64,000 nucleotides of DNA from Bordetella sp. H567 (GTDB lineage Bacteria > Pseudomonadota > Gammaproteobacteria > Burkholderiales > Burkholderiaceae_B): contig NZ_CP012334.1 in assembly GCF_001704295.1 (NCBI RefSeq), positions 310,001-374,000 on the forward strand, written 5' to 3'. A program made the translations under genes and the position numbers. This document shows positions 7,814-16,425 of the stretch, in pieces; within the stretch, counting starts at the first letter, position 1; each line of letters opens with the position of its first letter. Under the pieces are notes generated by a model. The model worked only from the letters and a program-made list of their open reading frames with translations. It was not told the DNA's origin and did not search any database.

Positions 7814-8821
7814 TCAGGATTTGCCGGCGAGCAGCTGGTCCAGGATGCCGCCGCTCTTGAAATGCGTGTCCTGGATCTGGTCCCAGGTGCCCAGCTTTTG
7901 CGGATCCAGCAATTCCACCTTGGGAAAGCGGCTGGCATTGGCCTTGACCACGTCCGGATCGCGCACGCGGTAGTTGAAGCTGGCCAGCAGCGTCTGGATC
8001 TCTGGCGAATACTGGTATTGCAGATAGGCCTCGGCCAGCTTGCGCGTCCCCTTGGCATCCACCACCTTGTCCACCACGGCCACCGGGAATTCGGCCAGCA
8101 CGCTGACGGGGGGCACGACCACTTCCAGGCCCAGCGGCTTGAATTCATCGCTGGCGGCGATATTGCGCACTTCGGATTCGAAGGTCAGCACGGCATCGCC
8201 CTGGTTGTTCTGCGCGAAGGCCACGGTGGCGCCGCGGCCGCCGGTGGGGAAGCTCTCCACGTTATGCAGCAGCTTGCCCACGAAGGCGCGCGTCTTGGCC
8301 TCGTCGCCGTTGAACTTCTGCTGCGCGTACAGCCAGGCGGCCAGATAGGTATAGCGCGCGTTGCCGGACGTCTTGGGGTTGGGAAAGACCACCTTGACGT
8401 CGTCGCGCACCAGGTCGTCCCAGGTCTGGATGTGCTTGGGATTGCCCTTGCGGACCAGGAAGGCGATGGTGCTGTAGTAGGGCGAACTGTTGCCTGGGAA
8501 TTTCTTCTGCCAGTCCTTGGCGAGCAGGCCGCGCTTGGCCAGGATGTCGACGTCGGGCACCTGGTTGAACGTCACCGTGTCCGCCTTCAGGCCCTGCAGG
8601 ATGGCCTGGGCCTGGCGCGAGGTACCGCCGAAGGACTGTTCCACCGTGACGGTTTCGCCGGTCTTTTCCTTCCAGTATGCGACGAACTTGGGATTGATGG
8701 CCGTGAAGAGCTCACGCGCGACGTCATACGAGGAATTCAGCAGGGTTTGCTGGGCCGATGCGGCGCCCGAACCCAACAGCAGGGTGGCGGCGATCGAGGT
8801 GGCGAGCAGGCGCTTGATCAA
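7814..8821 (-). CDS. sbp: Periplasmic sulfate-binding protein
   Basis: Solute-binding protein of 335 aa for sulfate, possibly thiosulfate. The signal peptide is residues 1-23 (MIKRLLATSIAATLLLGSGAASA). The mature chain starts with the family motif TLLNSSYDVARELF and continues with SFGGTSRQAQAILQGLKADT and NPKTSGNARYTYLAAW, the sulfate-site loops of Sbp/CysP proteins. It leads the operon sbp-cysT-cysW. Expression is probably under CysB control, because an unusually AT-rich block precedes it. Confidence 0.95.
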   Translation of the reverse strand: MIKRLLATSIAATLLLGSGAASAQQTLLNSSYDVARELFTAINPKFVAYWKEKTGETVTVEQSFGGTSRQAQAILQGLKADTVTFNQVPDVDILAKRGLLAKDWQKKFPGNSSPYYSTIAFLVRKGNPKHIQTWDDLVRDDVKVVFPNPKTSGNARYTYLAAWLYAQQKFNGDEAKTRAFVGKLLHNVESFPTGGRGATVAFAQNNQGDAVLTFESEVRNIAASDEFKPLGLEVVVPPVSVLAEFPVAVVDKVVDAKGTRKLAEAYLQYQYSPEIQTLLASFNYRVRDPDVVKANASRFPKVELLDPQKLGTWDQIQDTHFKSGGILDQLLAGKS

Positions 8822-8888
8822 GGGAACGGCTCCACGGTGGACAATGGCCGTTCGACACGAACGGCCGAGGCATCATGCCGGGGCCGCT

Positions 8889-8937
8889 TAGTTACTCAAA
8901 CGAATAAATTTTGTTTTATATATTTCTAGCGCTTATA
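8889..8937 (-). promoter_or_regulatory. AT-rich promoter/activator region of the sulfate operon
   Basis: About 50 bases of strongly AT-rich DNA (for example TAAATTTTGTTTTATATAT on the plus strand) stand out from the GC-rich surroundings, 70-115 bases upstream of sbp. They overlap the 3' end of nudC. LysR-type CysB activates sulfate operons from AT-rich sites of this kind, so this is the likely CysB site; no exact -10/-35 pair is clear to me. Confidence 0.4.
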
Positions 8938-9762
8938 TGGAATCGCGCCTGGCGGCAGATGGGCGCGGATCAGCGAGCCCGCGATGGAATCCGTGGGCGG
9001 GATGTCGGGGAGCTGGTCGCCGGGGCCGTACCACTGCGCGTCGACGATTTCCTGGCCGTCCACCCGGATGTCGCCGCCGTCGTACTCCGCGGTGAAGGCC
9101 AGCATCAGGGAATGCGGGAAGGGCCAGGACTGGCTCTTGAAGTACTTCAGCTCGCGCACGCGCAGGCCGACTTCTTCCTCGACCTCGCGGTGTACCGTGG
9201 CTTCCAGGGATTCGCCGGCTTCCACGAAGCCCGCCAGGGCGCTGTATCGGCCGGCGACGAAATTGGCGTTGCGCGCCAGCAGGATGCTGTCGCCCTTGCG
9301 GATCAGCACCATCATGGCGGGAGAGATGCGTGGATACGCCGACAGGCCGCAGTTCGGGCATTTCATGCAGAACTCGTGGGACACCCGGACGGTGGGGGTG
9401 CCGCAGTGGCCGCAATAGCGATGCGTGCGCGCCCATTCGGCGATCTGGAAGGCTCGGCCGGCCACCGCGGAGGCTTCCTCGCCCAGCCGGGGAAACATCT
9501 CGCGCAGGCGCTTGAAGGTGTAGCCGGCCGGCGGCGCCGCGTCGCGCGCCAGCGCGGCGCTGATACAGGGTTGCCCCAGATGGTGGCCCACGGCCTGCCA
9601 TTCGATGTCGATGGCCCATTCATGGCCGCGCACGTCCTCGCCCGGCAGTCCAAGGTCTTCGGTGCGCACCAGCAGTTCGCTGCCGCGGAAAATGAAAATC
9701 CGCCCGGACGGCGTGACGCCGGCCTCGGCGTTGGGGAAGGAGGATGCGGTGGGATGTGCCAT
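8926..9762 (-). CDS. nudC: NAD(H) pyrophosphatase / RNA deNADding Nudix hydrolase
   Basis: Hydrolyses NAD(H) to NMN(H) and AMP and removes NAD caps from RNA. Of 278 aa, the zinc ribbon uses Cys117, Cys120, Cys135 and Cys138 (CGHC...CPNC); the Nudix box starts at GFVEAGESLEATVHREVEEE (about 178-197); the C-terminal NADH-specificity motif SQPWPFPxS is present as SQSWPFPHS with Pro changed to Ser. The ATG at 9762 is used; a GTG ten codons earlier (9792) is also open. Neither has a strong ribosome site. The gene is close to the sulfate operon but functionally unrelated. Confidence 0.92.
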   Translation of the reverse strand: MAHPTASSFPNAEAGVTPSGRIFIFRGSELLVRTEDLGLPGEDVRGHEWAIDIEWQAVGHHLGQPCISAALARDAAPPAGYTFKRLREMFPRLGEEASAVAGRAFQIAEWARTHRYCGHCGTPTVRVSHEFCMKCPNCGLSAYPRISPAMMVLIRKGDSILLARNANFVAGRYSALAGFVEAGESLEATVHREVEEEVGLRVRELKYFKSQSWPFPHSLMLAFTAEYDGGDIRVDGQEIVDAQWYGPGDQLPDIPPTDSIAGSLIRAHLPPGAIPYKR

Positions 9763-9821
9763 GAGGGCGCGGCGGTTGGATATGCCCCGCACGGACGGCG
9801 GGGCGGCGGGTCTGGCCGGGC

Positions 9822-10316
9822 TTACCCGGCGGCCAGGGCTTTTTCGACCTGGGCGTGGAATTCCTTGGGGTCGTACTCGCCCAGGTAGCGCTTGATGATC
9901 CTGCCCTGCTTATCGATGAGGAAGGCGGTGGGCGTCAGCCGCACGTCGCCGAAGGCCTGGGCGGCCTTGCCCTGCGTGTCCAGCGCCACCGTGAACGGCA
10001 GCTTGCGGCTCTGGGTGAAATTCAGCACGTAGTTGGGCGGGTCGTACTGCATGGCCACCGCCACCGTCTGGAAGCCCTGGGGGGCGTAGCGGTTGTAGTC
10101 GGCAATGGTCTCCGGCATCTGCTTGATACAGGTCACGCAGTCGGTTGCCCAGAATTTGACCAGCACCACCTTGCCGCGCAGGTCCTGCAGCGAGATCTTC
10201 CTGCCGTCGATGGAGGCGAAGGTGACGTCCGGTGCGGCCTGCACCGGACGCCAGACGAACCACCCGGCGATCCCGGCGACGACCGCCACCATGACCGCGA
10301 CAACGAGCTTCTTCAT
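9822..10316 (-). CDS. TlpA-like thioredoxin-fold protein, membrane anchored
   Basis: Protein of 164 aa with an N-terminal membrane anchor or uncleaved signal (residues 1-28) and a periplasmic thioredoxin fold of the TlpA/AlkHP-reductase branch. The active site is Cys60-Val-Thr-Cys63 in FWATDCVTCIKQMP, and the cis-Pro loop lies in RLTPTAFLIDKQG. Such proteins reduce disulfides for cytochrome c maturation or oxidative-stress repair; the partner is unknown. The start MKKLVV at 10316 has GGGAA-type sequence upstream; an in-frame start 14 codons earlier would put charged residues before the anchor. Confidence 0.88.
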   Translation of the reverse strand: MKKLVVAVMVAVVAGIAGWFVWRPVQAAPDVTFASIDGRKISLQDLRGKVVLVKFWATDCVTCIKQMPETIADYNRYAPQGFQTVAVAMQYDPPNYVLNFTQSRKLPFTVALDTQGKAAQAFGDVRLTPTAFLIDKQGRIIKRYLGEYDPKEFHAQVEKALAAG

Positions 10317-10487
10317 TCCCGCACCGTTCCCTTTGCGCTCCGCCATGGAACGCATCACGCATTATCCGGCCGCGTCATGCTTGCCGCGCGCCGCCCATTG
10401 CCCGGCCGCATCCGCATCCCGCGCGTCGCCCATCACCCGCGTGCATCGCGCATTCGGCGCGCCGCGCTTGCCCGTGCCGTGGCCGGC

Positions 10488-11237
10488 CTACTTGATGGGC
10501 ATCGCCTGGGCGCCACCGCCGCCGCCGGCCGGGGCCGCGGTTTCCGCCGCGCCGCCGCCCGTCTCGATGGGCGCGTGCTGCGAGCCCGTAGTCGCCGGCG
10601 CGGCATTCGTGCCCGGGGTGCTGCCCGACAACCGGACCGCTTCCTCGCGGCTGATGATGTCGAACAGTTTAACCACCTTGGCCACGCCGGTGATGCCGGC
10701 CGTGGCGTTCGCCGCATATTCTCCTTCGGCCTGGGTTACTTTCCCCTGAAGGTAGACCACGCTCTTGTCCGTGGTGACGGAAATGGAGCCGGATGGCACG
10801 AACTTGGTATTCAGCAGTTCGCTACGGACCTTGGAGCTCAGCCAGGTGTCGTTGGACCGCACGTTGAAGCTGGATGCCGGCCCGATGGTCAGCTGGTTGG
10901 CCACTTTCCTGACCTTTTCCACCCCCTGCGCCAGGGAGCCGGCCTGCGCCTTGGCGGCATCGTTGGGCACTTCGCCGGTCAGCAGCACCATGCCTTCATA
11001 GGTATTGGCGCTGACGTGGGCGGCATCGCCCAGCTTCTGCGAAATCACGTGTTCGACCTTGAAGCTGATGTTCTGGTCGTCCAGCTGGGTACCCGAGCTG
11101 CGGCGGTCCGTCGCCACCACTGCCGCGCCGGCGGCGGCGCCGCCGACCACCACCGGGGCGCAGGCCGACAGCATCAGGACGGACGCGGTCAGCGCAGCGG
11201 CCAGGGGGATGGCGTGAAATCGGGTCTTCAGTGTCAT
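10488..11237 (-). CDS. BON-domain outer-membrane lipoprotein (OsmY/DolP-like)
   Basis: Lipoprotein of 249 aa. The signal ends in the lipobox L-S-A-C (Cys26) and two BON domains follow: about 55-120 (VSANTYEGMVLLTGEVPNDA) and 130-200 (KSVVYLQGKVTQAEGEYAAN). A low-complexity tail rich in Gly, Ala, Pro and Thr ends the protein. Similar dual-BON lipoproteins (DolP/YraP) support outer-membrane integrity and sit next to a phosphoheptose isomerase-like gene, exactly as here. It overlaps that gene by four bases, so they are co-translated. Confidence 0.92.
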   Translation of the reverse strand: MTLKTRFHAIPLAAALTASVLMLSACAPVVVGGAAAGAAVVATDRRSSGTQLDDQNISFKVEHVISQKLGDAAHVSANTYEGMVLLTGEVPNDAAKAQAGSLAQGVEKVRKVANQLTIGPASSFNVRSNDTWLSSKVRSELLNTKFVPSGSISVTTDKSVVYLQGKVTQAEGEYAANATAGITGVAKVVKLFDIISREEAVRLSGSTPGTNAAPATTGSQHAPIETGGGAAETAAPAGGGGGAQAMPIK

Positions 11238-11830
11238 TCGGTGTCTCCCAGCAGTAAGGCATCGATACCATCGCACAAGGCATGCAGCAGCACGATGTGC
11301 GCTTCCTGGATACGCATGGTGCGGTCGTTCGGCACGCACAGATGGACGTCGTGCGCGGTCATGAGTTCCCCTATTACGCCGCCGCCCTTGCCGGTCAGCG
11401 CGATGACGTGCATTTCGCGTTGCTGCGCGGCCTGCACGGCGCGGACCACGTTGGGCGAATTGCCGCTGGTCGAAATCGCCAACAGCACGTCGCCGGGCTG
11501 GCCCAGGGCATTGACCTGGCGTTCGAAGACTTCGTCGAAGCCGTAATCGTTGCCCACCGCCGTCAGGATGGAGGTATCGGTGTTCAAGGTAAGCGCCGCC
11601 AGCGGCAGCCGTTCGCGCTCGAAGCGGCCGACCAGTTCGGCGACGAAGTGCTGGGCGTCCGCGGCCGAGCCGCCATTGCCGCAGGCCAGGATCTTGGCGT
11701 TGTTGGCCAGCGCGCCAAAAAGCACGTCCACGGCCACGCTAAGCGTATCGGCCAGCACGTCTCGGCTGGCCTGGAGGGTGGCGATCGCATTATTGAAGTG
11801 CGACACCATGCGAGTCGTCATATCAATCAT
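11234..11830 (-). CDS. SIS-domain phosphoheptose isomerase family protein (GmhA/DiaA)
   Basis: Cytosolic SIS-domain protein of 198 aa. Key stretches are ILACGNGGSAADAQHF (sugar-phosphate loop), ERLPLAALTLNTDTSILTAV and LAISTSGNSPNVVRAV. GmhA makes D-glycero-manno-heptose 7-phosphate for LPS; DiaA, encoded in the same yraN-diaA-dolP neighbourhood in enterics, helps DnaA at the origin. The order yraN, this gene, BON lipoprotein matches the DiaA context, so the symbol is left open. It starts eight bases after the yraN stop; a second ATG three codons in is also usable. Confidence 0.9.
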   Translation of the reverse strand: MIDMTTRMVSHFNNAIATLQASRDVLADTLSVAVDVLFGALANNAKILACGNGGSAADAQHFVAELVGRFERERLPLAALTLNTDTSILTAVGNDYGFDEVFERQVNALGQPGDVLLAISTSGNSPNVVRAVQAAQQREMHVIALTGKGGGVIGELMTAHDVHLCVPNDRTMRIQEAHIVLLHALCDGIDALLLGDTE

Positions 11831-11838
11831 GCCGCGGA

Positions 11839-12327
11839 TTATCTCATGGGCACATCGAAGGCGTGGCGCAGCCACAGCGGCGTGTCGTCCTCGAACGCGA
11901 CCACGTCGAAACGCACCCTGGGCGGGCGTGCGGGCCAGTGGCGCGCCACCAGGCCGGGCAGCAGGCAGCGGGCGGCCCGGATCAGCCGCGCCTGCTTGGC
12001 CCAGCCCACGCTGGCGGCGGCCCCGCCGTAGCGGACATCGCCGCGTGCGCGCACTTCCACGAGGACCAGCGTATCGCCGTCGCGCAGGGCGAGGTCGATT
12101 TCGCCCGCCCGGCAGCGCAGGTTGCGGGCCAGCGGCCGCAGGCCGGCCCGCGCCAGCAGGGCCAGCGCGCGTTCTTCGTAGTCGCTGCCCACCTGCTGGC
12201 GGGGCGACAGGCGCGGCGGGCGGTCCGCGGGTGTGGGGGGCCGGGGCGCGCGTTGGCGGCGCCGCAGCCGGGCAGCCTGGGCGCGCCGGGCGGATTCGAA
12301 CAATCGGGCGCTGGTGTCGTCGGTCAT
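11839..12327 (-). CDS. yraN: UPF0102/YraN-family nuclease-fold protein
   Basis: Protein of 162 aa with the restriction-endonuclease-like core: [20 protein letters not shown], then [22 protein letters not shown], where the E-x-D...V-E-V-R residues form the metal site. Its length is greater than the usual 115-130 because of about 45 extra Arg/Pro-rich residues at the N-terminus ([18 protein letters not shown]); a later start may be the true one. The physiological role is not established. It diverges from rsmI, with 137 bases between them. Confidence 0.88.
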   Translation of the reverse strand: MTDDTSARLFESARRAQAARLRRRQRAPRPPTPADRPPRLSPRQQVGSDYEERALALLARAGLRPLARNLRCRAGEIDLALRDGDTLVLVEVRARGDVRYGGAAASVGWAKQARLIRAARCLLPGLVARHWPARPPRVRFDVVAFEDDTPLWLRHAFDVPMR

Positions 12328-12464
12328 GCGGCGTCATGGGCGGGTGCCGGCCCCCGGCCGGGTGGGGGGCGTCGGGGGACGAACCGGGGCCATGGACGGG
12401 CCCAGGCCGGCGTTGGACGGATAAGCCACTACACTCGCACGATGTGCCTTCCATTTTTCCCGTA

Positions 12465-13397
12465 ATGAACCAAAACGTCGCACCGCCGGCTGGCGGCGAG
12501 GCCTGGCGCCGGATCGCCGAACGCGTCGCCGCGCAGCAATGGCCGCCTTCCACCCTGTACGTCGTGGCCACGCCCATCGGCAATCTGGGGGACCTCAGCC
12601 TGCGGGCCTGGGAAGCCCTGGTCCGCGCGGACATCATCGCCGCGGAGGACACGCGCGAAAGCCGCACGCTGATGGACGCCTGGGGTATCGGTACCCCGTT
12701 GATGGCGGCGCACCGCCACAACGAGGCCGCCGCCGCCCAGGCCATCTGCGAGCGCCTGGCCCAGGGCCAGCGCGTGGCGCTGGTATCCGATGCGGGCGCC
12801 CCGGCCGTGAGCGATCCCGGCGCGCGCATCGTGCGGGCCGTGCGCCAGGCCGGCCATGCCGTCGTGCCCGTGCCCGGGCCGAGCGCCGTCATCGCCGCCC
12901 TGATGGCCAGCGGGGTGACCTCGGACGAGAATCCCGCCTACGTCTTCGCCGGTTTTCCTCCGGCCAAGTCGGCGGCGCGCCAACGCTGGCTGGCGCAATG
13001 GTGTGGCCTGCCGGCGCCGGTGGTGATGTTCGAATCGCCGCATCGCGTGGCGGCCACGCTCGCCGATATGCGGGATACGCTGGGCCCGCATCGCGAAGTC
13101 ACGGTGGCGCGCGAACTGACCAAGCGTTTCGAGGAAGTCGCCACCCTGGCGCTGGACCAGGCCGGGGACTGGCTGCAGGCCCAGCCGCACCGCGGCCAGG
13201 GTGAATTCGTGTTGATCGCGCATGCGGCCCCGGCCGTGGACACCGAAGCGGCCGGCGTGGACGCCGCCACCGATGCCCTGCTCGACGCCTTGCTGGAGTC
13301 CGTGTCCGTGCGTGACGCCGCCCGCGTCGCGGCGCGCGTCAGCGGCTTGCCGCGCGATGTCCTTTATGCCCGCGCGCTGGCGCGCAAGCCATCATGA
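12465..13397 (+). CDS. rsmI: 16S rRNA (cytidine1402-2'-O)-methyltransferase
   Basis: SAM-dependent enzyme of 310 aa that 2'-O-methylates C1402 of 16S rRNA together with RsmH. The tetrapyrrole-methylase fold is clear: LYVVATPIGNLGDLSLRA (SAM pocket), ADIIAAEDTRESRTLM, ALVSDAGAPAVSDPGARIV, PVPGPSAVIAALMASG and FESPHRVAATLADM. The ATG at 12465 is taken because it directly precedes the conserved core; the frame continues far upstream through antisense of yraN. A weak -10 (TACACT, 12430-12435) is visible. Confidence 0.95.
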   Translation: MNQNVAPPAGGEAWRRIAERVAAQQWPPSTLYVVATPIGNLGDLSLRAWEALVRADIIAAEDTRESRTLMDAWGIGTPLMAAHRHNEAAAAQAICERLAQGQRVALVSDAGAPAVSDPGARIVRAVRQAGHAVVPVPGPSAVIAALMASGVTSDENPAYVFAGFPPAKSAARQRWLAQWCGLPAPVVMFESPHRVAATLADMRDTLGPHREVTVARELTKRFEEVATLALDQAGDWLQAQPHRGQGEFVLIAHAAPAVDTEAAGVDAATDALLDALLESVSVRDAARVAARVSGLPRDVLYARALARKPS

Positions 13398-13464
13398 TCG
13401 CCAGCCACGCCGCCGCCCGAGACGTCGTGGTCTCTTTCGCGATCCCATTGCTGGCCGGCCCATC

Positions 13465-14022
13465 ATGACCGCCTCCGCCACGCCGCTGCGCCTGCGCGTC
13501 GTCGATACGCCGCTCGGGCCGATGCGCCTCCAGGCAGAAGGCGGCGCGCTGACGGGTGCGTGGTTCCTGGACCAGGCCGACTGTCCGCCCATGCCGCCGG
13601 ACACAGTCGCATCGGCGGATCCCTTGCTGGATCGGGCCGCGCTTGAACTGGCGGAATATTTCGCGGCGCGCAGGCGGGAATTCTCTCTGCCCATGGCGCC
13701 GCGCGGTACGCCTTTCCAGCGGCGCGTCTGGGATGCGCTGCGGGATATCCCCTTCGGGAACCTGGAAAGCTACGGCGCCTTGTCCACCCGTTGCGCGCAG
13801 CCGGCCGCCGTGCGGGCGGTGGCACAAGCCGTCGGCCGTAATCCCATTTCCATCTTCATCCCCTGCCATCGCATCATCGGGAGCAACAGCGCCCTGACGG
13901 GCTTCGGCGGTGGCTTGCACCGCAAGCAGGCTTTGCTGGCGCTGGAAGGACACACCTACGTCACGGCGTCACCGGACGCCAAACGGGTGAAACAGGATTC
14001 CGGTCAGGGCACGCTCTGGTGA
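13465..14022 (+). CDS. ogt: Methylated-DNA-[protein]-cysteine S-methyltransferase
   Basis: Suicide repair protein of 185 aa that removes O6-alkyl groups from guanine. The acceptor is Cys134 in NPISIFIPCHRIIGS; the winged-helix DNA-binding part is GTPFQRRVWDALRDIPFGN, and SALTGFGGGLHRKQALLALE closes the site. Standalone Ogt size, with no Ada regulatory domain. It follows rsmI by 67 bases on the same strand. Its stop codon is the first element of a tandem repeat array. Confidence 0.95.
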   Translation: MTASATPLRLRVVDTPLGPMRLQAEGGALTGAWFLDQADCPPMPPDTVASADPLLDRAALELAEYFAARRREFSLPMAPRGTPFQRRVWDALRDIPFGNLESYGALSTRCAQPAAVRAVAQAVGRNPISIFIPCHRIIGSNSALTGFGGGLHRKQALLALEGHTYVTASPDAKRVKQDSGQGTLW

Positions 14023-14116
14023 GCGGCACACTCAGGTAAGCAGCACATTGCGGCTAGCGGCACACTTAGATAAGCAGCACACCTCGCGTTAGCCGCACAT
14101 CCCCGATTACCAGCAC
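14022..14116. repeat. Three-copy degenerate tandem repeat, about 34 bp
   Basis: Copies begin at 14022, 14056 and 14091. Copies one and two share AGCGGCACACT(C/T)AG(G/A) followed by TAAGCAGCACA; copy three is decayed (AGCCGCACAT then GATTACCAGCAC). The first overlaps the ogt stop codon. The array fills much of the space between the convergent ogt and rlpA genes; no hairpin terminator is obvious there. Confidence 0.7.
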
Positions 14117-14214
14117 CCGCGTGAGCGAACCCGGCAAGGCAGACACGCGGATAAGCGTGTCGGGCAGGCCATCTCGTGTGCACCCGGACGCCACCGCGCG
14201 GTGGCGTCGCCCGA

Positions 14215-15315
14215 TCAGCGCGTCGCGATCGTGGGCAGGATACCCGTGCTGGTCGCGACGGTCTGCACGGCCGACATCGCCGCGTTGCGGTCGGCGTAGG
14301 GGCCGACACGCACGCGATACAACTGCCCGGCCTGCTCCACCGTCGCGGGCGGCAAGCCCGCGGCCGTCAAGGGGCCGTTTACCCGGGCGGCCAGCGATTG
14401 CGCATTGGTCGACTGGCTGAACGCGCCCAATTGCAGATAGACCGAGCCCGAAGCGGCCGGCGCCTGGGCAGTGGCAGGAGAGGCGATGACCGGTGCTGCC
14501 GCCACGCTCGGCGGCGGCAAGGGCGTCGGCTCGGTCGCTGCGCCATCGCGCGTGGCCGGCAGGGTGTTCAACGCAGCGCCCCCGGAGGTCGCCGTGGATG
14601 CCGGCGCCAGGGGCATCGCGCTGGGCGCTTCCCCGGCCGACAGCACCACGGGCACGGGCGTGGAAACGCTGGACGCCGTGGCACCCTCCGCCGCCGCCGC
14701 GCCGCCTGCCGTCGCGACCGCGGCCGGGCCGCCTCTTTCGCGTTCCGCCACCATGCGGCGCACCTCGTCGGGCAGGATGCGCTGCACCGTTACTTCGCCG
14801 CTGCCCGGGCCGATGATGCCCAGCTTGTAGGCCGCTACATAGGAAAGATCCATGATGCGGTTGTCATGGAATGGTCCACGGTCGTTGACCCGCACGATGA
14901 CGGTCCTGCCGTTGATGGCGCTGGTGACGCGCGCATAGCTGGGAATTGGCAGCGTCGGGTGCGCCGCCGTCATCGCGTACATGTCGTAGGGTTCGCCGAT
15001 CGACGTCGAGTTGCCGTGGAACTTCTTGCCGTACCAGGACGCGACGCCGCGCTGCGTGTACGGCTGGTCGCTCGTCATGGGCACATAGCGTTTGCCGAAC
15101 ACGACATAGGGACGGTTGGAAGCGTTGGCCAGCGGCTCGATGCGAGGCTGGGCGTCCGGTACCGCGTCCAGGTTGCCGGGCGGATGGGCGTCGGGGCCAT
15201 CGTCCTGGTAGTAGCCGCCGCGCTTGCGGCCCCCGGTACTGGAACAACCCGCCACCACCGCGGCCAGCAAGGCGATGACGAGTAGATTGCGCAGGTGCCG
15301 GAAACTCAAAGTCAT
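14215..15315 (-). CDS. rlpA: Septal ring lytic transglycosylase RlpA family lipoprotein
   Basis: Outer-membrane lipoprotein of 366 aa. Lipobox V-A-G-C at Cys24. The double-psi beta-barrel is at about 80-180 (GVASWYGKKFHGNSTSIGE; RVNDRGPFHDNRIMDLSYVA, with the catalytic Asp), then an Ala/Pro/Thr linker of about 90 residues, then a C-terminal SPOR domain (SVYLQLGAFSQSTNAQSLAA; LYRVRVGPYADRNAAM) that binds denuded glycan at the septum. It overlaps the rapZ stop by four bases, which fixes the start at 15315; a longer frame runs back into rapZ. Confidence 0.93.
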   Translation of the reverse strand: MTLSFRHLRNLLVIALLAAVVAGCSSTGGRKRGGYYQDDGPDAHPPGNLDAVPDAQPRIEPLANASNRPYVVFGKRYVPMTSDQPYTQRGVASWYGKKFHGNSTSIGEPYDMYAMTAAHPTLPIPSYARVTSAINGRTVIVRVNDRGPFHDNRIMDLSYVAAYKLGIIGPGSGEVTVQRILPDEVRRMVAERERGGPAAVATAGGAAAAEGATASSVSTPVPVVLSAGEAPSAMPLAPASTATSGGAALNTLPATRDGAATEPTPLPPPSVAAAPVIASPATAQAPAASGSVYLQLGAFSQSTNAQSLAARVNGPLTAAGLPPATVEQAGQLYRVRVGPYADRNAAMSAVQTVATSTGILPTIATR

Positions 15316-16190
15316 GCGTGTTCTTCGGGCAGTTGGGTTCGGTGTCGGACCAGCAAGGGTTTGTGATCGGCGAAGCGCTGCGCCAGCTGTTCGACGATAT
15401 AGACCGAACGGTGCTGCCCGCCGGTGCAGCCGATGGCCACCGTCAGATAGCTGCGCGTGTCTTCCATATAGCGTGGCAGCCATTTGCGGATGAACGCCGA
15501 GATGTCGTCAATCAGCTGGCGCACGGCCTCGAAACTGTCCAGGTAGGCGGCCACAGGGGCATCCCGCCCGGTGAGCGGGCGCAATACCGGATCGTAGTAG
15601 GGGTTGGGCAGGCAGCGCGCGTCGAACACTAGATCGGCATCGCGCGGCACGCCCCGCTTGAAGGCGAACGATTCGAACGTCAGCACGACTGCCTGGCGGT
15701 CGGCCTGCACCAGGTCGCGGATCCAGGCGCGCAACTGGCCGGGCGTCAGCTCCGACGTGTCGATCACATGCTCCTGGTCGCGCAGCGGCGCCAGCAGCTC
15801 GCGCTCCACCCGGATGCAGTCCAGCAGCGAAGCCGGTTTACCGCTGCGCTGCAGCCGGTCCGTCAGCGGATGGCGGCGGCGCGATTCGGAATAGCGCTGC
15901 ACCAGCGTGTTGGTGTCGGCGTCCAGGAATACCACCCGTATGCGCGTGCCTACGGCGCGCAGCGTCGCGATGGCGGCGGGCAGCTCGGCGAGCTCGCCTG
16001 GCGATCGCACGTCGATGGCGACCGCCACGCGCGCCATGGCGTCATCGCGGGCGCTGGCGATGAAGTCGGCCAGGAAGCGCACCGGCAGGTTATCGACACA
16101 GGTATAGCCGGAGTCCTCCAGCAGCCGCAGGGCGACTGATTTGCCGGAGCCGGAGATGCCGGTGATGAGGACGACGCTGAACATGGGCAT
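15312..16190 (-). CDS. rapZ: RNase adapter / nucleotide-binding protein RapZ
   Basis: P-loop protein of 292 aa. Walker A is G11-I-S-G-S-G-K-S18; the C-terminal domain has the conserved IGCTGGQHRSVYIVEQLAQ. In enterics RapZ controls GlmS through RNase E and small RNAs; in other bacteria the homologue YvcJ binds nucleotides. In many proteobacteria rapZ follows hprK or ptsN directly, but here a cytochrome pair on the other strand separates them. Coupled to rlpA by a four-base overlap. Met3 is an alternative start. Confidence 0.93.
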   Translation of the reverse strand: MPMFSVVLITGISGSGKSVALRLLEDSGYTCVDNLPVRFLADFIASARDDAMARVAVAIDVRSPGELAELPAAIATLRAVGTRIRVVFLDADTNTLVQRYSESRRRHPLTDRLQRSGKPASLLDCIRVERELLAPLRDQEHVIDTSELTPGQLRAWIRDLVQADRQAVVLTFESFAFKRGVPRDADLVFDARCLPNPYYDPVLRPLTGRDAPVAAYLDSFEAVRQLIDDISAFIRKWLPRYMEDTRSYLTVAIGCTGGQHRSVYIVEQLAQRFADHKPLLVRHRTQLPEEHA

Positions 16191-16425
16191 GATTGTGGCA
16201 TGAATCGTGTTGCCGGGCTCCTCGCGGCCACCCGTTCCGGCTTGCGGTCCAGCATGCAGCAGCCCTCGCGTATTCCCGTGCGGCGGCCCCGGCGCCCGGT
16301 GACGATGTCGCCGCGGCGTGGGGCGCGCGCTGTAACTGATATGCCCGTAAACTGCGCGACTGCCTCTTTCCTATTTCGGCAAAAGCCGGCCTAATCCGCT
16401 TATATATACCTACAAGGCGCGATCG

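Noticed and set aside
12328-12464. RNase P RNA in the yraN-rsmI gap
   Set aside because: The neighbourhood can host rnpB in other bacteria, but 137 bases are too few and no conserved core is present.
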